A DNA stretch of 64,000 bases. Origin: Dinoroseobacter sp965279125 (lineage in GTDB: Bacteria; Pseudomonadota; Alphaproteobacteria; Rhodobacterales; Rhodobacteraceae). The notes under the pieces were generated by a model. The model was not told where the DNA came from, ran no database searches, and saw only the letters and a program-made list of their open reading frames with translations. Made by a program: the position numbers and the translations under genes. The stretch spans positions 1 through 64,000 of the forward strand of contig CBDIHL010000043.1 of the NCBI GenBank assembly GCA_965279125.1, in the 5' to 3' direction. The first letter of the stretch is position 1; every line of letters begins with the position of its first letter. Positions 41,787-50,384 of this stretch are shown here, piece after piece.

Positions 41787-43343
41787 ATGAGCGACTTTAC
41801 AATCTGGCTCTATGACAACGCCCCCCTCTGGGCAGCCCTCCTCGGCATCCTCTGGCTGGCAATGATCCTCCTCGCGGGCCGCTTGACCGAGCGCGAAAAA
41901 CCGTGGCTCCTCAGCCGGATCGAAGCGCTCCAAAACACCCTGCGCCGCGCACTCGGGCGGCTGCTCATGGCCCTGCCCCATCATCTGGTGCCCCCGTCAG
42001 CAGAAGACCTGCCAGCCCCCGAAAAAACCCGCCTCTGGTTCCTGCACGAGTGGTATTTCACCCCCCGCCCCGCCACCAAGGCCGAGCGCGCAACCCTCAT
42101 GAAGCGCCCCTTCTCTTGGCCCGTGCTCAACCTCGCCATGCGCTTGGCCATCGCCTATCCGCTGCTGATTGCCTTTACCCAATGGGCGATCTGGGGCGGC
42201 GCGGTCGATCTGGGCGGCTTTCCATTCTTGCCGGACGAAGGCCCGCAATGGGTGCGAATTGCGCTGTTATGCGCAATTGCACTGTTGGTCCTATCGTATT
42301 TCCCCGCGTCAGCCGCTCCAAAAGGTGTCGTTGAAAAGCTTTTGGAGCGACTGAATGCGATGCAAGACCTCCTATTTTATGGGGTGCTCACAGTCGCAGT
42401 CGCAGGCGCATTCGCAGGCGCATTCGCAGGCGCAGGCGCAGTCGCAGTCGCAGTCGCAGGCGCAGGCGCATTCGCAGGCGCAGTCGCATTCGCAGTCGCA
42501 GGCGCAGGCGCAGGCGCAGTCTCAGTCGCAGTCGCAGTCGCAGGCGCAGTCGCAGGCGCAGGCGCAGTCGTAGTCGCAGGCGCAGTCGCAGGCGCAGTCG
42601 CAGGCGCAGTCGCATGGCAAACCCGACAGGGTCGTGGTCTTGCCGCACATCTCGCCTTGATCTTTACCACCTTCATCGCCGGCAGCCTCGCCTTGTCCGC
42701 AGGTTTGGACGATGACGCGGCAACTTGGATATTTGGCCTCGTCCTGCTGTCCGCCACCAACGTCCTGTTCGACTATCTGTCCTACGGCGTCACCCTCACC
42801 CTGCTGCGCCAAGGCTACACCGCCGGGGCCAACGCCCAAGGCCCGCTCTGGACCCCGCGCGGCCTGCGCCCGCTTTTCTATGGCGCGCTCGATTTCGCCT
42901 TCGCTTTCGCCCTCTTCGCCGCCCTCGGCGCGACCCTTGTCACCGTCCTGACCCTGATCAACCACGCGCGCGGCGAGACATTCATCGACGTCATTGCGAT
43001 CCTGCAAACCCCCGGCGATCACCTGTGGGTCGTCATCATGGTCGCCTCCACCTTGCTGCCCACGCTCGTCCATTTCGCCTTGGGCGGTCTGTCATGGCTG
43101 ACCTTCGTGCCCCTGAAGACCTGGGACCTTCTGATCGCGCGGTCAGGCCCCGGCGGCGCAGGCGGGATGATCAACAGCGTGCTGCTCGGCACCCTCGGCT
43201 GGCTGGTGGTGGTCGCAACCCTCGCCAGCCTCGCGCTTGGCATCACACTCGTCGTCTGGTTCGGGGAGGCTGCGCTGACAGTCATCGCAGCCCATCTGTT
43301 AACCTTTGCGCAGGCGCTCGAGGCCGCTTTCCCCGCCCTTTAA
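41787..43343 (+). CDS. Multi-helix membrane protein with an Ala/Gly/Val repeat segment
   Basis: This 518-residue protein has at least eight TM helices. After an N-terminal helix and a cytoplasmic region (residues about 35-110), helices follow at 110-180. Residues about 203-276 are built from repeated AGAVAGAFAV-like pairs and are predicted hydrophobic. The second half has four or five helices. The repeat segment is encoded by a perfect run of six-base units. GAGGGCGG precedes ATG 41787. I do not recognise the family. The N- and C-terminal halves do not look like each other. Confidence 0.75.
   Translation: MSDFTIWLYDNAPLWAALLGILWLAMILLAGRLTEREKPWLLSRIEALQNTLRRALGRLLMALPHHLVPPSAEDLPAPEKTRLWFLHEWYFTPRPATKAERATLMKRPFSWPVLNLAMRLAIAYPLLIAFTQWAIWGGAVDLGGFPFLPDEGPQWVRIALLCAIALLVLSYFPASAAPKGVVEKLLERLNAMQDLLFYGVLTVAVAGAFAGAFAGAGAVAVAVAGAGAFAGAVAFAVAGAGAGAVSVAVAVAGAVAGAGAVVVAGAVAGAVAGAVAWQTRQGRGLAAHLALIFTTFIAGSLALSAGLDDDAATWIFGLVLLSATNVLFDYLSYGVTLTLLRQGYTAGANAQGPLWTPRGLRPLFYGALDFAFAFALFAALGATLVTVLTLINHARGETFIDVIAILQTPGDHLWVVIMVASTLLPTLVHFALGGLSWLTFVPLKTWDLLIARSGPGGAGGMINSVLLGTLGWLVVVATLASLALGITLVVWFGEAALTVIAAHLLTFAQALEAAFPAL
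42393..42614 (+). repeat. Six-base tandem repeat, 37 units of (G/T)(G/T)CGCA
   Basis: The tract consists of GTCGCA, GGCGCA and TTCGCA units, plus single TCTCA- and GTAGTC-type variants, for 222 bases inside the gene at 41787. Unit length is a multiple of three, so gain or loss of units keeps the frame and changes the length by two residues (Ala plus Val, Gly or Phe). All six frames stay open through it. Confidence 0.9.
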
Positions 43344-43357
43344 GCCGTCCCAAAATG

Positions 43358-43418
43358 TGTGAACTGGGTTCACAATCTGTCAACATACCCCTCCGGCAGG
43401 TTCACAAACTGTCAACAT
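43358..43418. promoter_or_regulatory. Palindrome and 32-base-spaced direct repeats upstream of the DUF4177 gene
   Basis: TGTGAAC-TGG-GTTCACA (43358-43374) is followed by two copies of a 19-base word, GTTCACAATCTGTCAACAT at 43368-43386 and GTTCACAAACTGTCAACAT at 43400-43418, differing at one position. Spacing of 32 bases is three helical turns, as for a repressor array. They lie in the 295-base gap 43344-43638. The rest of that gap is A/T-rich and includes three DnaA-box-like words (43513-43521, 43532-43540, 43601-43609). Confidence 0.55.
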
Positions 43419-43638
43419 CGGGTTGCGGCCCCTTTTAGGCGGCGCAGCTTCGGCACTCCACATATTGAGACTGACGCACAGACCGCCCCTACATCTAGCG
43501 CCCCGTTTCGCATGTGGAAAACTCTGTTGCCATATCCACAACAACTCTAAAAATTGCATAAATTCTTGGACTTGCGCGATAGTATTGTCTATTCTCAACA
43601 TGTGGATGGTTCATAAAACCGACAGGGTGCGTTAAGAT

Positions 43639-44037
43639 ATGCAGTATGAATACAAGGTCGTTCCAGCCCCCAAAAAGGGCCGCTCAGAAAAGGGCGTTAA
43701 GGGAACCGAAGCGAAATTTGCCAATCAGATGAGCCACTTAATGAACGAGATGGGCGCTGACGGTTGGGAATATGTGCGCTCGGACACGCTGCCTTGCGAA
43801 GAACGCTCCGGCCTGACCTCCAAGGTCACCATTTACCAAAACCTGTTGGTGTTCCGCCGCGCGCAAACCGACATCATGGCCATGGTCGCTTCCGCACCGC
43901 GCCCCGTCACCACAGATGCCGAGATCCTCGCCATCCCGGCCCCGACCCAAAACGCAGGGTTGCTGGGCGTGCTGCGCGCGCGCAAGGATGCCAGCCGCGC
44001 GGGCACCACGACTTACACAGATATCGCAGCCGAGTAA
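43639..44037 (+). CDS. DUF4177-like protein
   Basis: This 132-residue protein has an N-terminal half that matches the DUF4177 pattern: MQYEYKVVPAP, LMNEMGADGWEYVRSDTLP and VTIYQNLLVFRR. The C-terminal half is Ala/Pro-rich and looks disordered. No signal or TM helix is seen. The function is unknown. The long upstream region with direct repeats suggests its own regulation. It is convergent with bolA. Confidence 0.75.
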   Translation: MQYEYKVVPAPKKGRSEKGVKGTEAKFANQMSHLMNEMGADGWEYVRSDTLPCEERSGLTSKVTIYQNLLVFRRAQTDIMAMVASAPRPVTTDAEILAIPAPTQNAGLLGVLRARKDASRAGTTTYTDIAAE

Positions 44038-44058
44038 AACCGCTACAATACCAGCAGC

Positions 44059-44316
44059 TTAGCCGTTGATGTGCAACGCCAGCGCATGAATGCGGCCTAC
44101 AAGCTCTTTGCCCAACGCATCATGCACAGCCCGGTGCCGCGCAATCCGCGACATCGGCCCAAACTCCGCCGCTTCAATCTCCACGCGAAAATGGCTCTCG
44201 CCACCGCCCGGATTGCCCGCATGACCCGCATGCTGGTCGCTTTCATCCTCGACAACGAGGCGCGTGGGCGCAAAGCGATCCGTTAACTTTTGCTCGATCT
44301 CGCTCACAACACCCAT
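44059..44316 (-). CDS. bolA: BolA family protein
   Basis: This 85-residue protein shows the BolA fold pattern: VSEIEQKLTDRFAPTRLVVEDES, SHFRVEIEAAEFGPMSRIARHRAVHDAL and GRIHALALHING. It lacks the cysteine of BolA-H branch members that would be needed for [2Fe-2S] binding in one mode, but it has the conserved HALAL histidine that partners monothiol glutaredoxins. It is divergent from the J-domain gene, an arrangement usual for Rhodobacterales. Confidence 0.92.
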   Translation of the reverse strand: MGVVSEIEQKLTDRFAPTRLVVEDESDQHAGHAGNPGGGESHFRVEIEAAEFGPMSRIARHRAVHDALGKELVGRIHALALHING

Positions 44317-44391
44317 TTTTCTGCACCTTCCTCTTTTTCTCGGCTGATTTAGCCTTAAACTGCCCCTTCCGAGTCGGAAAGGACAACAGGC

Positions 44392-45027
44392 ATGGCAAAT
44401 CGATCCGACCCCTTTGGCTTCGACATCAGTGCGGCCAAGGACAAGAAGAAGCGCACCCGTGGGCGGCGCGGAATGTCCGGCGCGTCCGAGACCTCGACCC
44501 GCGTCTGCGAGCATGATGGCTGCGAGCAACCGGGCAAATACCGCGCCCCGCGCGCGCCGGATGTGCTGGATGACTACCTGTGGTTCTGCATGGACCACGT
44601 GCGCGAATACAATTTGAAATGGAATTTCTTCAACGGCCAGACCGAAGAAGAACTCAACCGCATGGCCGAGGACGACAAAGTCGGCGGTCGCCCGACAAAG
44701 CCGTTCAAAAAATCCACGGAAGAGCGCGCCTGGGCCCGCCTTGGCATCAATGACGCCCATGAAGTGCTCGGCGTGAATGCCACGCGCAACCCGGGCAAAA
44801 GCTCAGGCGGCAGCACCCGCAAACTGCCCCCCAGCGAGCGGCGCGCGATTGAGGTTTTGGAGGCCAAAGACAATTGGACCAAGCCCGAAATTCGCAAGCA
44901 ATACAAAGCCCTGATCAAGATCCTGCACCCTGATATGAATGGCGGCGACCGCTCCGACGAGGAACGCTTGCAGGAGGTCGTCTGGGCTTGGGATCAGATC
45001 AAGGAAAGCCGCAATTTTCGGGACTAG
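44392..45027 (+). CDS. J-domain (DnaJ-like) protein
   Basis: This 211-residue cytoplasmic protein has a J domain that is C-terminal, with the HPD motif in ALIKILHPDMNGGDRSDEERL and helix III after it. The N-terminal part has the zinc-binding-like pattern CEHDGCEQPGKYRAP...WFCMDHV. It would stimulate the ATPase of DnaK or an Hsc66-like partner. AAAGGA lies 9 bases before ATG 44392. The gene is divergent from bolA, and the SGNH hydrolase follows. Confidence 0.9.
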   Translation: MANRSDPFGFDISAAKDKKKRTRGRRGMSGASETSTRVCEHDGCEQPGKYRAPRAPDVLDDYLWFCMDHVREYNLKWNFFNGQTEEELNRMAEDDKVGGRPTKPFKKSTEERAWARLGINDAHEVLGVNATRNPGKSSGGSTRKLPPSERRAIEVLEAKDNWTKPEIRKQYKALIKILHPDMNGGDRSDEERLQEVVWAWDQIKESRNFRD

Positions 45028-45043
45028 GGGCCTGCGCTGGGGC

Positions 45044-47122
45044 TTGGTGTGCGCGGGGTCTGCGCTCTGGGCCGCAGCGGTCTCAGCGCAGAGCCAGCCG
45101 AGCCTGCAGCCGGGCGCACAGGATTTCGTGCTTGCGGACCCGGCCTTGATTGCCTGGGAAATTCCCAACCGCTTTTCCCCATTTGAAGCCCTAAGCGACC
45201 CCTCAGCCACCTTCCAAACCTTCGCCTTCGCCCCATCTGAGCCCCCCCCAGCTTGGCATGCCCGCCTCTGGGCCCGCGACGGCGATGGCTTCGTGTCGCC
45301 CTACGCGCCTGCCTTGCGCGCGGGCACGCAAACCCCGTGGGACAGCGCCACCCAACTGCCGACCGCCCCGGTCCTGAGGTGGATCACGAACGAGGCTGAC
45401 CCCAGCGCACGCATCAATATCACGCTCAGCTATCCCCATCCCGGCCCCTGCCGCTGGAAGGCCGGCGAGACGCGCATCCTTGCCCCGAACTGTGCCGAGG
45501 CCACCGCCGTCAGCATTCCGCAAGCGGGCCTGCCTGTGACCTTGCGTCTGGGTGCGAGTGCGGCCTCCGTCACGACGCTTATCAAGCCCAAGCACGAGGT
45601 CATCCTTGGCCTCGGCGACAGCTATGGCTCGGGCGAGGGCAACCCGGATCAGCCCACCACATGGGAGCCATGGTTCACCCCCGATCAAGGCGACACCCGA
45701 TGGCTCGTGCGCGAGATCGGCGTCGATCAATCCCCGCGCTGGGTCGATGACCGCTGCCACCGCAGTTTCTATTCCTATCAAAGCCTTGCAGCCCTGCAGC
45801 GTGCGTCGGCAGATCCGCATAAGCTGGTCACGTTTGTCCATCTCGCCTGCACCGGGGCCGAGATCTTCAACGGTATTCTCGCTCCCCAGAATGGGCCGGG
45901 CACCACCGAGGACCTGAACCGCTTCTCGCAGATCAACGCCGCGCAACACGCGCTGTGCCGCACACCGCTCGGCCTCGACTACGGACCGCTGTCGCCCTCG
46001 GTTGCCACCGAAGCCGACATCGCCCGCTTTGCGCGCCGTAACGGTGCCCTTCTGCGGCTGCTTGATCCGTTTGACGTGTCCACCCGCGCGCAGCGTGACG
46101 CCACCCGCGGCCCGGAGCCGCGCAGTGGGATGCTCGATTGCCCACCGGGGCAGTTGCGCGCGCCCGATCTCGTGTTCCTGTCCATCGGCGGCAATGACAT
46201 CGGCTTCGGCGATCTGGCACAGTACTTCCTGGTGCCCGTCACGGACACGCTCGCACTTCTGAACCGCCTCGTGCTGCCCGACCTGTGCCCTGATCCGAAA
46301 TATCGCTACGGCGATCCCACGCTCGCGGTCTCGTCCCATTGCGAGGCGCGCGACCGGATCAATGGCTACCACACCGGCAGCTTGATCGGTGAACCGGGCG
46401 CACGGGACGGGTTTCAGGCGCGCTATGCGCTGCTCGTCAATGTTTTGCGCGCCTATCTTGAGGTGTCGGCCTCTGACATCGCGGTCGTGCAATACCCCGA
46501 TCCCTTGCGGCGTGGCATCCGCCTGCCACCGAGCTTGCCGAACCGCGCGCAACCGGGGGCTGAGGCCGAACTGGCCGCCGAGCAGACCTTGGGCGCGGGC
46601 GAAGCCGCCCTACCCGCCCCCCGCGTGGTCCGCGATCCCGCCTGCACGCGCCTTCTGATCCAGCCCGAGCTCGTTCATGGTAGCCCGGCGGGCCTTGATC
46701 CGCTCAGCCCTTGGGCCGCGTTCAGCGCCCGTGACCCGCTGGAGATCACCGCCAACTGGGCCTTTAATCTGCGCCCGAACGAGGCCGTGAATCTGCTGCG
46801 CCAGATCGAAGACTTGCGCATCGCCTTGACCAATGTGGCGCTGGACGAGGGGCTGACCTTCGCCTGCGCAGGCCGAGATGCCTTTGTCGGGCGCGGCTGG
46901 TGGGAAGGGGATCGGCTGAACCTGCCGTCCCATGGCAGCCCGGTCCAACGCTGGTCAGCCTCGGGCTGGCAGCCATATGCGTTCACGCCCTCGGGCCGCG
47001 CGATCCGCACGGGCAACGATAGCTACCTGACGCAGAAAAACCAGTATGGCGCAGTGCATCCGAACCTTGCAGGTCACACGCTTTTGGCGGAAATCCTACT
47101 CGCCCGTTTGGCGCAGCAATGA
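45044..47122 (+). CDS. Secreted SGNH/GDSL-type hydrolase
   Basis: This exported protein has about 692 residues. The hydrophobic start (LVCAGSALWAAAVSAQ) looks like a signal peptide. SGNH blocks are in order: ILGLGDSYGSGEGNPDQ (Ser), HLACTGAEIFNG (Gly), VFLSIGGNDIGFGDLAQYF (Asn) and VHPNLAGHTLLAE (His). Several cysteines suggest disulfides. The start is uncertain: TTG 45044 and GTG 45047 follow the J-domain stop, while the only ATG in frame (44939) would overlap that gene by 89 bases. Esterase or lipase activity is expected. Confidence 0.8.
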   Translation: MVCAGSALWAAAVSAQSQPSLQPGAQDFVLADPALIAWEIPNRFSPFEALSDPSATFQTFAFAPSEPPPAWHARLWARDGDGFVSPYAPALRAGTQTPWDSATQLPTAPVLRWITNEADPSARINITLSYPHPGPCRWKAGETRILAPNCAEATAVSIPQAGLPVTLRLGASAASVTTLIKPKHEVILGLGDSYGSGEGNPDQPTTWEPWFTPDQGDTRWLVREIGVDQSPRWVDDRCHRSFYSYQSLAALQRASADPHKLVTFVHLACTGAEIFNGILAPQNGPGTTEDLNRFSQINAAQHALCRTPLGLDYGPLSPSVATEADIARFARRNGALLRLLDPFDVSTRAQRDATRGPEPRSGMLDCPPGQLRAPDLVFLSIGGNDIGFGDLAQYFLVPVTDTLALLNRLVLPDLCPDPKYRYGDPTLAVSSHCEARDRINGYHTGSLIGEPGARDGFQARYALLVNVLRAYLEVSASDIAVVQYPDPLRRGIRLPPSLPNRAQPGAEAELAAEQTLGAGEAALPAPRVVRDPACTRLLIQPELVHGSPAGLDPLSPWAAFSARDPLEITANWAFNLRPNEAVNLLRQIEDLRIALTNVALDEGLTFACAGRDAFVGRGWWEGDRLNLPSHGSPVQRWSASGWQPYAFTPSGRAIRTGNDSYLTQKNQYGAVHPNLAGHTLLAEILLARLAQQ

Positions 47123-48315
47123 GCGTGGCGCTCCATTTGCACTGCGTGATCCTCGGGGCGGGGGCGGCTGGTTTGATGTGCGGCGCACATGCAGGCCCCG
47201 GTGCTGTGGTGCTCGATCACGCCAAGACACCCGGCGAGAAGATCCGTATCTCGGGCGGCGGGCGCTGCAATTTCATTAACCTGCATTCCGGCCCCCACGC
47301 GTTTCTCAGCCAGAACCCGCATTTCGCCAAATCCGCGCTCAGCCGGTATACGCAGTGGGATTTCATTGACCTCGTGGATCGCCACAAGATCGCATGGCAC
47401 GAGAAAACCCTGGGTCAGCTCTTTTGCGATGACAGTGCCCAGCAGATCATCGACATGCTGCTGGACGAGGTCGCGAAGGCGGGCACCTCCGTCTGGCTGA
47501 ACACGTCCGTGGACGAGATCAGCCATGACGGCACCCACTTCACCCTGCGCCTCACCCGGGCCGGAAAGCCGTTAACCTTAACCACCGACGCACTGGTCGT
47601 GGCCACGGGCGGCAAGTCGATCCCCAAGATCGGGGCCACGGATTTCGGCTACCGCGTCGCGCGCCAGTTCGGCCACGACATCGTCGACACGCGCCCCGCC
47701 CTCGTGCCGCTCACCTTCCAGGGCAGCTTTTCCGAGCTTTCGGGCCTGTCCCTGCCCGCCCGCATTTCGTGCAACGGCACCGCGTTCGAGGAGGGGCTTC
47801 TGTTCACCCATCGCGGCCTCTCAGGCCCCTCGATCCTGCAAGTCAGCAGCTACTGGGCCGAGGGCGACGAGATCGAGGTCTGCCTGATGCCCGGCGAAGA
47901 TCTGGGTGCGGCGCTCAGATCCGAGCGCGCCCGCGCAGGCCGCAAGGATGTGGGCACGGCGCTCGCCGCGCATATGCCCAAGCGTCTCGCGGCTGAGCGG
48001 GTCGCCGCGGCTGGCCTCAAAGGCAATCTGGCCGATCAGTCAGACGCCAAAATCGCCCATCTTAACAATGCCCTGACCCACTGGACCCTGACGCCCACCG
48101 GCAGCGAAGGGTATCGCAAGGCCGAAGTCACCCTCGGCGGGGTTGATACCGATCAGATCCACGCCAAGACGTTGGAAAGCCGCCAACAAAAGGGCCTCTA
48201 CTTCATTGGCGAGGTGGTCGATGTGACCGGCTGGCTCGGCGGCTACAACTTTCATTGGGCCTGGGCCAGCGGTGTGGCGGCGGGCCAAGCCATCCAAGCC
48301 ACGCGAAAAAACTGA
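47119..48315 (+). CDS. HI0933/BaiN family NAD(P)/FAD-dependent oxidoreductase
   Basis: This 398-residue flavoprotein has an N-terminal dinucleotide fold (HCVILGAGAAGLMCGAHAG), then the family signature KIRISGGGRCNFIN, and GGKSIPKIGATDFGYRVARQFGH. The C-terminal FAD segment is LYFIGEVVDVTGWLGGYNFHWAWASGVAAG. Its reaction is uncertain in this family (aminoacetone oxidase-like or flavin-dependent reductase). Its ATG overlaps the SGNH stop (ATGA), so they are coupled. Confidence 0.9.
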   Translation: MSVALHLHCVILGAGAAGLMCGAHAGPGAVVLDHAKTPGEKIRISGGGRCNFINLHSGPHAFLSQNPHFAKSALSRYTQWDFIDLVDRHKIAWHEKTLGQLFCDDSAQQIIDMLLDEVAKAGTSVWLNTSVDEISHDGTHFTLRLTRAGKPLTLTTDALVVATGGKSIPKIGATDFGYRVARQFGHDIVDTRPALVPLTFQGSFSELSGLSLPARISCNGTAFEEGLLFTHRGLSGPSILQVSSYWAEGDEIEVCLMPGEDLGAALRSERARAGRKDVGTALAAHMPKRLAAERVAAAGLKGNLADQSDAKIAHLNNALTHWTLTPTGSEGYRKAEVTLGGVDTDQIHAKTLESRQQKGLYFIGEVVDVTGWLGGYNFHWAWASGVAAGQAIQATRKN

Positions 48316-48424
48316 ACCTGCGTCTTCGGCGCGGGCCTTCCCCTTGCCCCTTCCCGCAATATGTTGCATCCCGACCGGAGCCTCCGCGCGGGGCCGGATA
48401 CGCAAGATAAGGACGGGATCGAGC

Positions 48425-49396
48425 ATGGATATTGGCACCAAACCAACCGAGGTGATCTCGGTCCGCGACACCTTCGGGATCGACACGGATATGACCGTGC
48501 ACGGGTTCGCAGAAGGCAGCGACCGGGTGCCGACCCTCGATCCGACCTACAAATTCGACCCCGACACAACGCTGGCGATCCTTGCAGGCTTTGACCGCAA
48601 CCGCCGCGTCATGGTCCAAGGCTATCACGGCACGGGCAAGTCGACCCATATCGAACAGGTCGCCGCGCGCCTGAACTGGCCCGCCGTGCGTGTGAACCTC
48701 GACAGCCACATCTCGCGCATCGACCTGATCGGCAAGGACGCGATCAAGCTGAAAGACGGCGTGCAGGTCACGGAATTCCACGAAGGCATCCTGCCATGGG
48801 CCTTGCGTAACCCGACCGCCATCGTCTTTGACGAGTATGACGCGGGCCGCGCCGACGTGATGTTCGTGATCCAGCGCGTGCTGGAAACCGACGGCAAGCT
48901 GACCCTTCTGGACCAAAACGAGGTGATCGAGCCGCACCCCTATTTCCGCATCTTCGCGACCGCCAACACGGTTGGCCTCGGCGATACGACGGGTCTTTAC
49001 CACGGCACGCAGCAGATTAACCAAGGTCAGATGGACCGTTGGAGCCTTGTTGCGACGCTGAATTACCTGTCTCACGACGCCGAGACCAACATCGTGCTGG
49101 CCAAGAACCCGAACTACAATACCGAGCAAGGTCGCCGCCAAGTCAGCCAGATGGTCACCGTCGCCGACCTGACGCGCCGCGCGTTCATGTCGGGCGATCT
49201 GTCCACCGTGATGTCGCCGCGTACCGTGATTGCGTGGGCCCAGAACGCCGAGATTTTCCGCAATATCGGCTACGCGTTCCGCCTGACCTTCCTCAACAAA
49301 TGCGACGAGCTGGAGCGCCAAACCGTGGCCGAATTCTACCAGCGCTGCTTTGACGAGGAACTGCCCGAGAGCGCGGTCAGCGCGTCGATCGGCTAG
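48425..49396 (+). CDS. cobS: Aerobic cobaltochelatase subunit CobS
   Basis: This 323-residue AAA+ ATPase works with CobT and CobN to insert cobalt into hydrogenobyrinic acid a,c-diamide on the aerobic B12 route. Walker A is GYHGTGKST and Walker B is AIVFDEYDAGRADVMF. Sensor-type residues lie in FATANTVGLGD. ATG 48425 is chosen because upstream codons are unlike CobS. CobT lies 2.1 kb downstream and is not directly adjacent. CobN is not in the window. Confidence 0.97.
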   Translation: MDIGTKPTEVISVRDTFGIDTDMTVHGFAEGSDRVPTLDPTYKFDPDTTLAILAGFDRNRRVMVQGYHGTGKSTHIEQVAARLNWPAVRVNLDSHISRIDLIGKDAIKLKDGVQVTEFHEGILPWALRNPTAIVFDEYDAGRADVMFVIQRVLETDGKLTLLDQNEVIEPHPYFRIFATANTVGLGDTTGLYHGTQQINQGQMDRWSLVATLNYLSHDAETNIVLAKNPNYNTEQGRRQVSQMVTVADLTRRAFMSGDLSTVMSPRTVIAWAQNAEIFRNIGYAFRLTFLNKCDELERQTVAEFYQRCFDEELPESAVSASIG

Positions 49397-49405
49397 GGGC
49401 GGCTG

Positions 49406-50101
49406 ATGCATATCGGTCTGATCGGCGGCATCGGCCCAGCTGCGACGCTGGTCTATTACGAAGCCCTCGTGGCCCAGATGCGCACGCGCGGCGTGCCGCT
49501 GGAGATGACCCTCGTGCAGGCGCAAGCCTCTGATCTTGTGCGCAATAATGTGGAAGGCCATGTCAACGCGCAGGCCGCGATCTATGCGGATCTGATTGAC
49601 CGTCTCAAGGCCGCGGGGTGCGATTGCGCTGCGATCACCTCTATCGGGGGGCACTTTTGCTTTGCCGAGACACGCGCGCGCGCGAACCTGCCCTTGATCA
49701 GCGCCATTGCACCGCTTGATGCCTATTTCGCGTCCCAAGGCCTTAAGAAAGTCGGCCTCCTGGGCACGGTGCGGGTGATGGAAACCAAGCTTTACGGCGC
49801 GCTCGCGCAAACCGAGGCCGTGGTGCCCGAGGCCAACCTCGCCGAAATAGGGAAAACCTACACCGACACCGCCGTGTCCGGGGTCTGCACTGACGCCCAA
49901 CGCGCCCTGTTCTTCGAGGCTGGCGCTCGTATGGTCGAGGATCAAGGGGCCGAGGCCATCGTGCTCGCCGGCACCGATCTGGGTCTCGCGTTCCACGGCC
50001 AAGACCCCGGCTACCGGGTGATTGACGCGCTAGATGTGCATGTGGATGTGTTGGCGAAACTGGCCGCGGACGAGGTCACGCTGGCCGAGGTCGCGGCCTA
50101 G
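49406..50101 (+). CDS. Aspartate/glutamate racemase-family protein lacking both cysteines
   Basis: This 231-residue protein starts MHIGLIGGIGPAATLVYYEALV, typical of the family. The first catalytic position (usually CNT or similar) reads AAITSIGGHF, with Ser in place of Cys. The second (usually GCTE) reads VLAGTDLGLAF, with Gly in place of Cys. A normal two-base racemisation is therefore unlikely. It may be a lyase, a binding protein, or a one-base isomerase. It starts 10 bases after cobS and probably shares its transcript. Confidence 0.8.
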   Translation: MHIGLIGGIGPAATLVYYEALVAQMRTRGVPLEMTLVQAQASDLVRNNVEGHVNAQAAIYADLIDRLKAAGCDCAAITSIGGHFCFAETRARANLPLISAIAPLDAYFASQGLKKVGLLGTVRVMETKLYGALAQTEAVVPEANLAEIGKTYTDTAVSGVCTDAQRALFFEAGARMVEDQGAEAIVLAGTDLGLAFHGQDPGYRVIDALDVHVDVLAKLAADEVTLAEVAA

Positions 50102-50319
50102 TCTGTCTTGCTAAGCGCCTTCACCTGAGCTTCGAGCGCATCCAGCCGCTCAGTATGCCCACCCATATTGCCCGCAAGCATCGTGACGATATAGGTCAGC
50201 CCGTCGATGCGCAGATCAACTTCGTCGAAACGCTCATTCACGCTTTGAAAACTGTCATTAATCTCGCGCCGCATCTCCTGCAGCAGCTTGATTGTGTGGT
50301 TCTCGGTATCGTCGGCCAT
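50098..50319 (-). CDS. Small coiled-coil protein
   Basis: This 73-residue protein is predicted to be almost wholly helical: TIKLLQEMRREINDSFQSVNERFDEVDLRI, then TERLDALEAQVKAL, with heptad-like spacing. GGAGG lies close before ATG 50319, and an upstream in-frame ATG at 50361 is less likely. Its stop overlaps the stop of the convergent racemase-like gene (CTAG). It is the only minus-strand gene between cobS and cobT. The function is unknown. Confidence 0.65.
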   Translation of the reverse strand: MADDTENHTIKLLQEMRREINDSFQSVNERFDEVDLRIDGLTYIVTMLAGNMGGHTERLDALEAQVKALSKTD

Positions 50320-50384
50320 GGCTGCCTCCTCCCTCCATAAGTAGTCATCTCGCACCTTCATTGCAAACGAACCTTGAGACTAGA

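Noticed and set aside
42388..42648. Frames of alternating Arg-Leu or Gln-Ser/Ala in other frames of the hexamer tract
   Set aside because: The six-base unit keeps all frames open. Only the frame of the 518-residue protein continues on both sides as a membrane protein.
43500..43615. The DnaA-box-like cluster as the chromosomal origin
   Set aside because: There are only three imperfect words and no neighbouring origin-type genes such as hemE, parAB or dnaA, so oriC is not supported.
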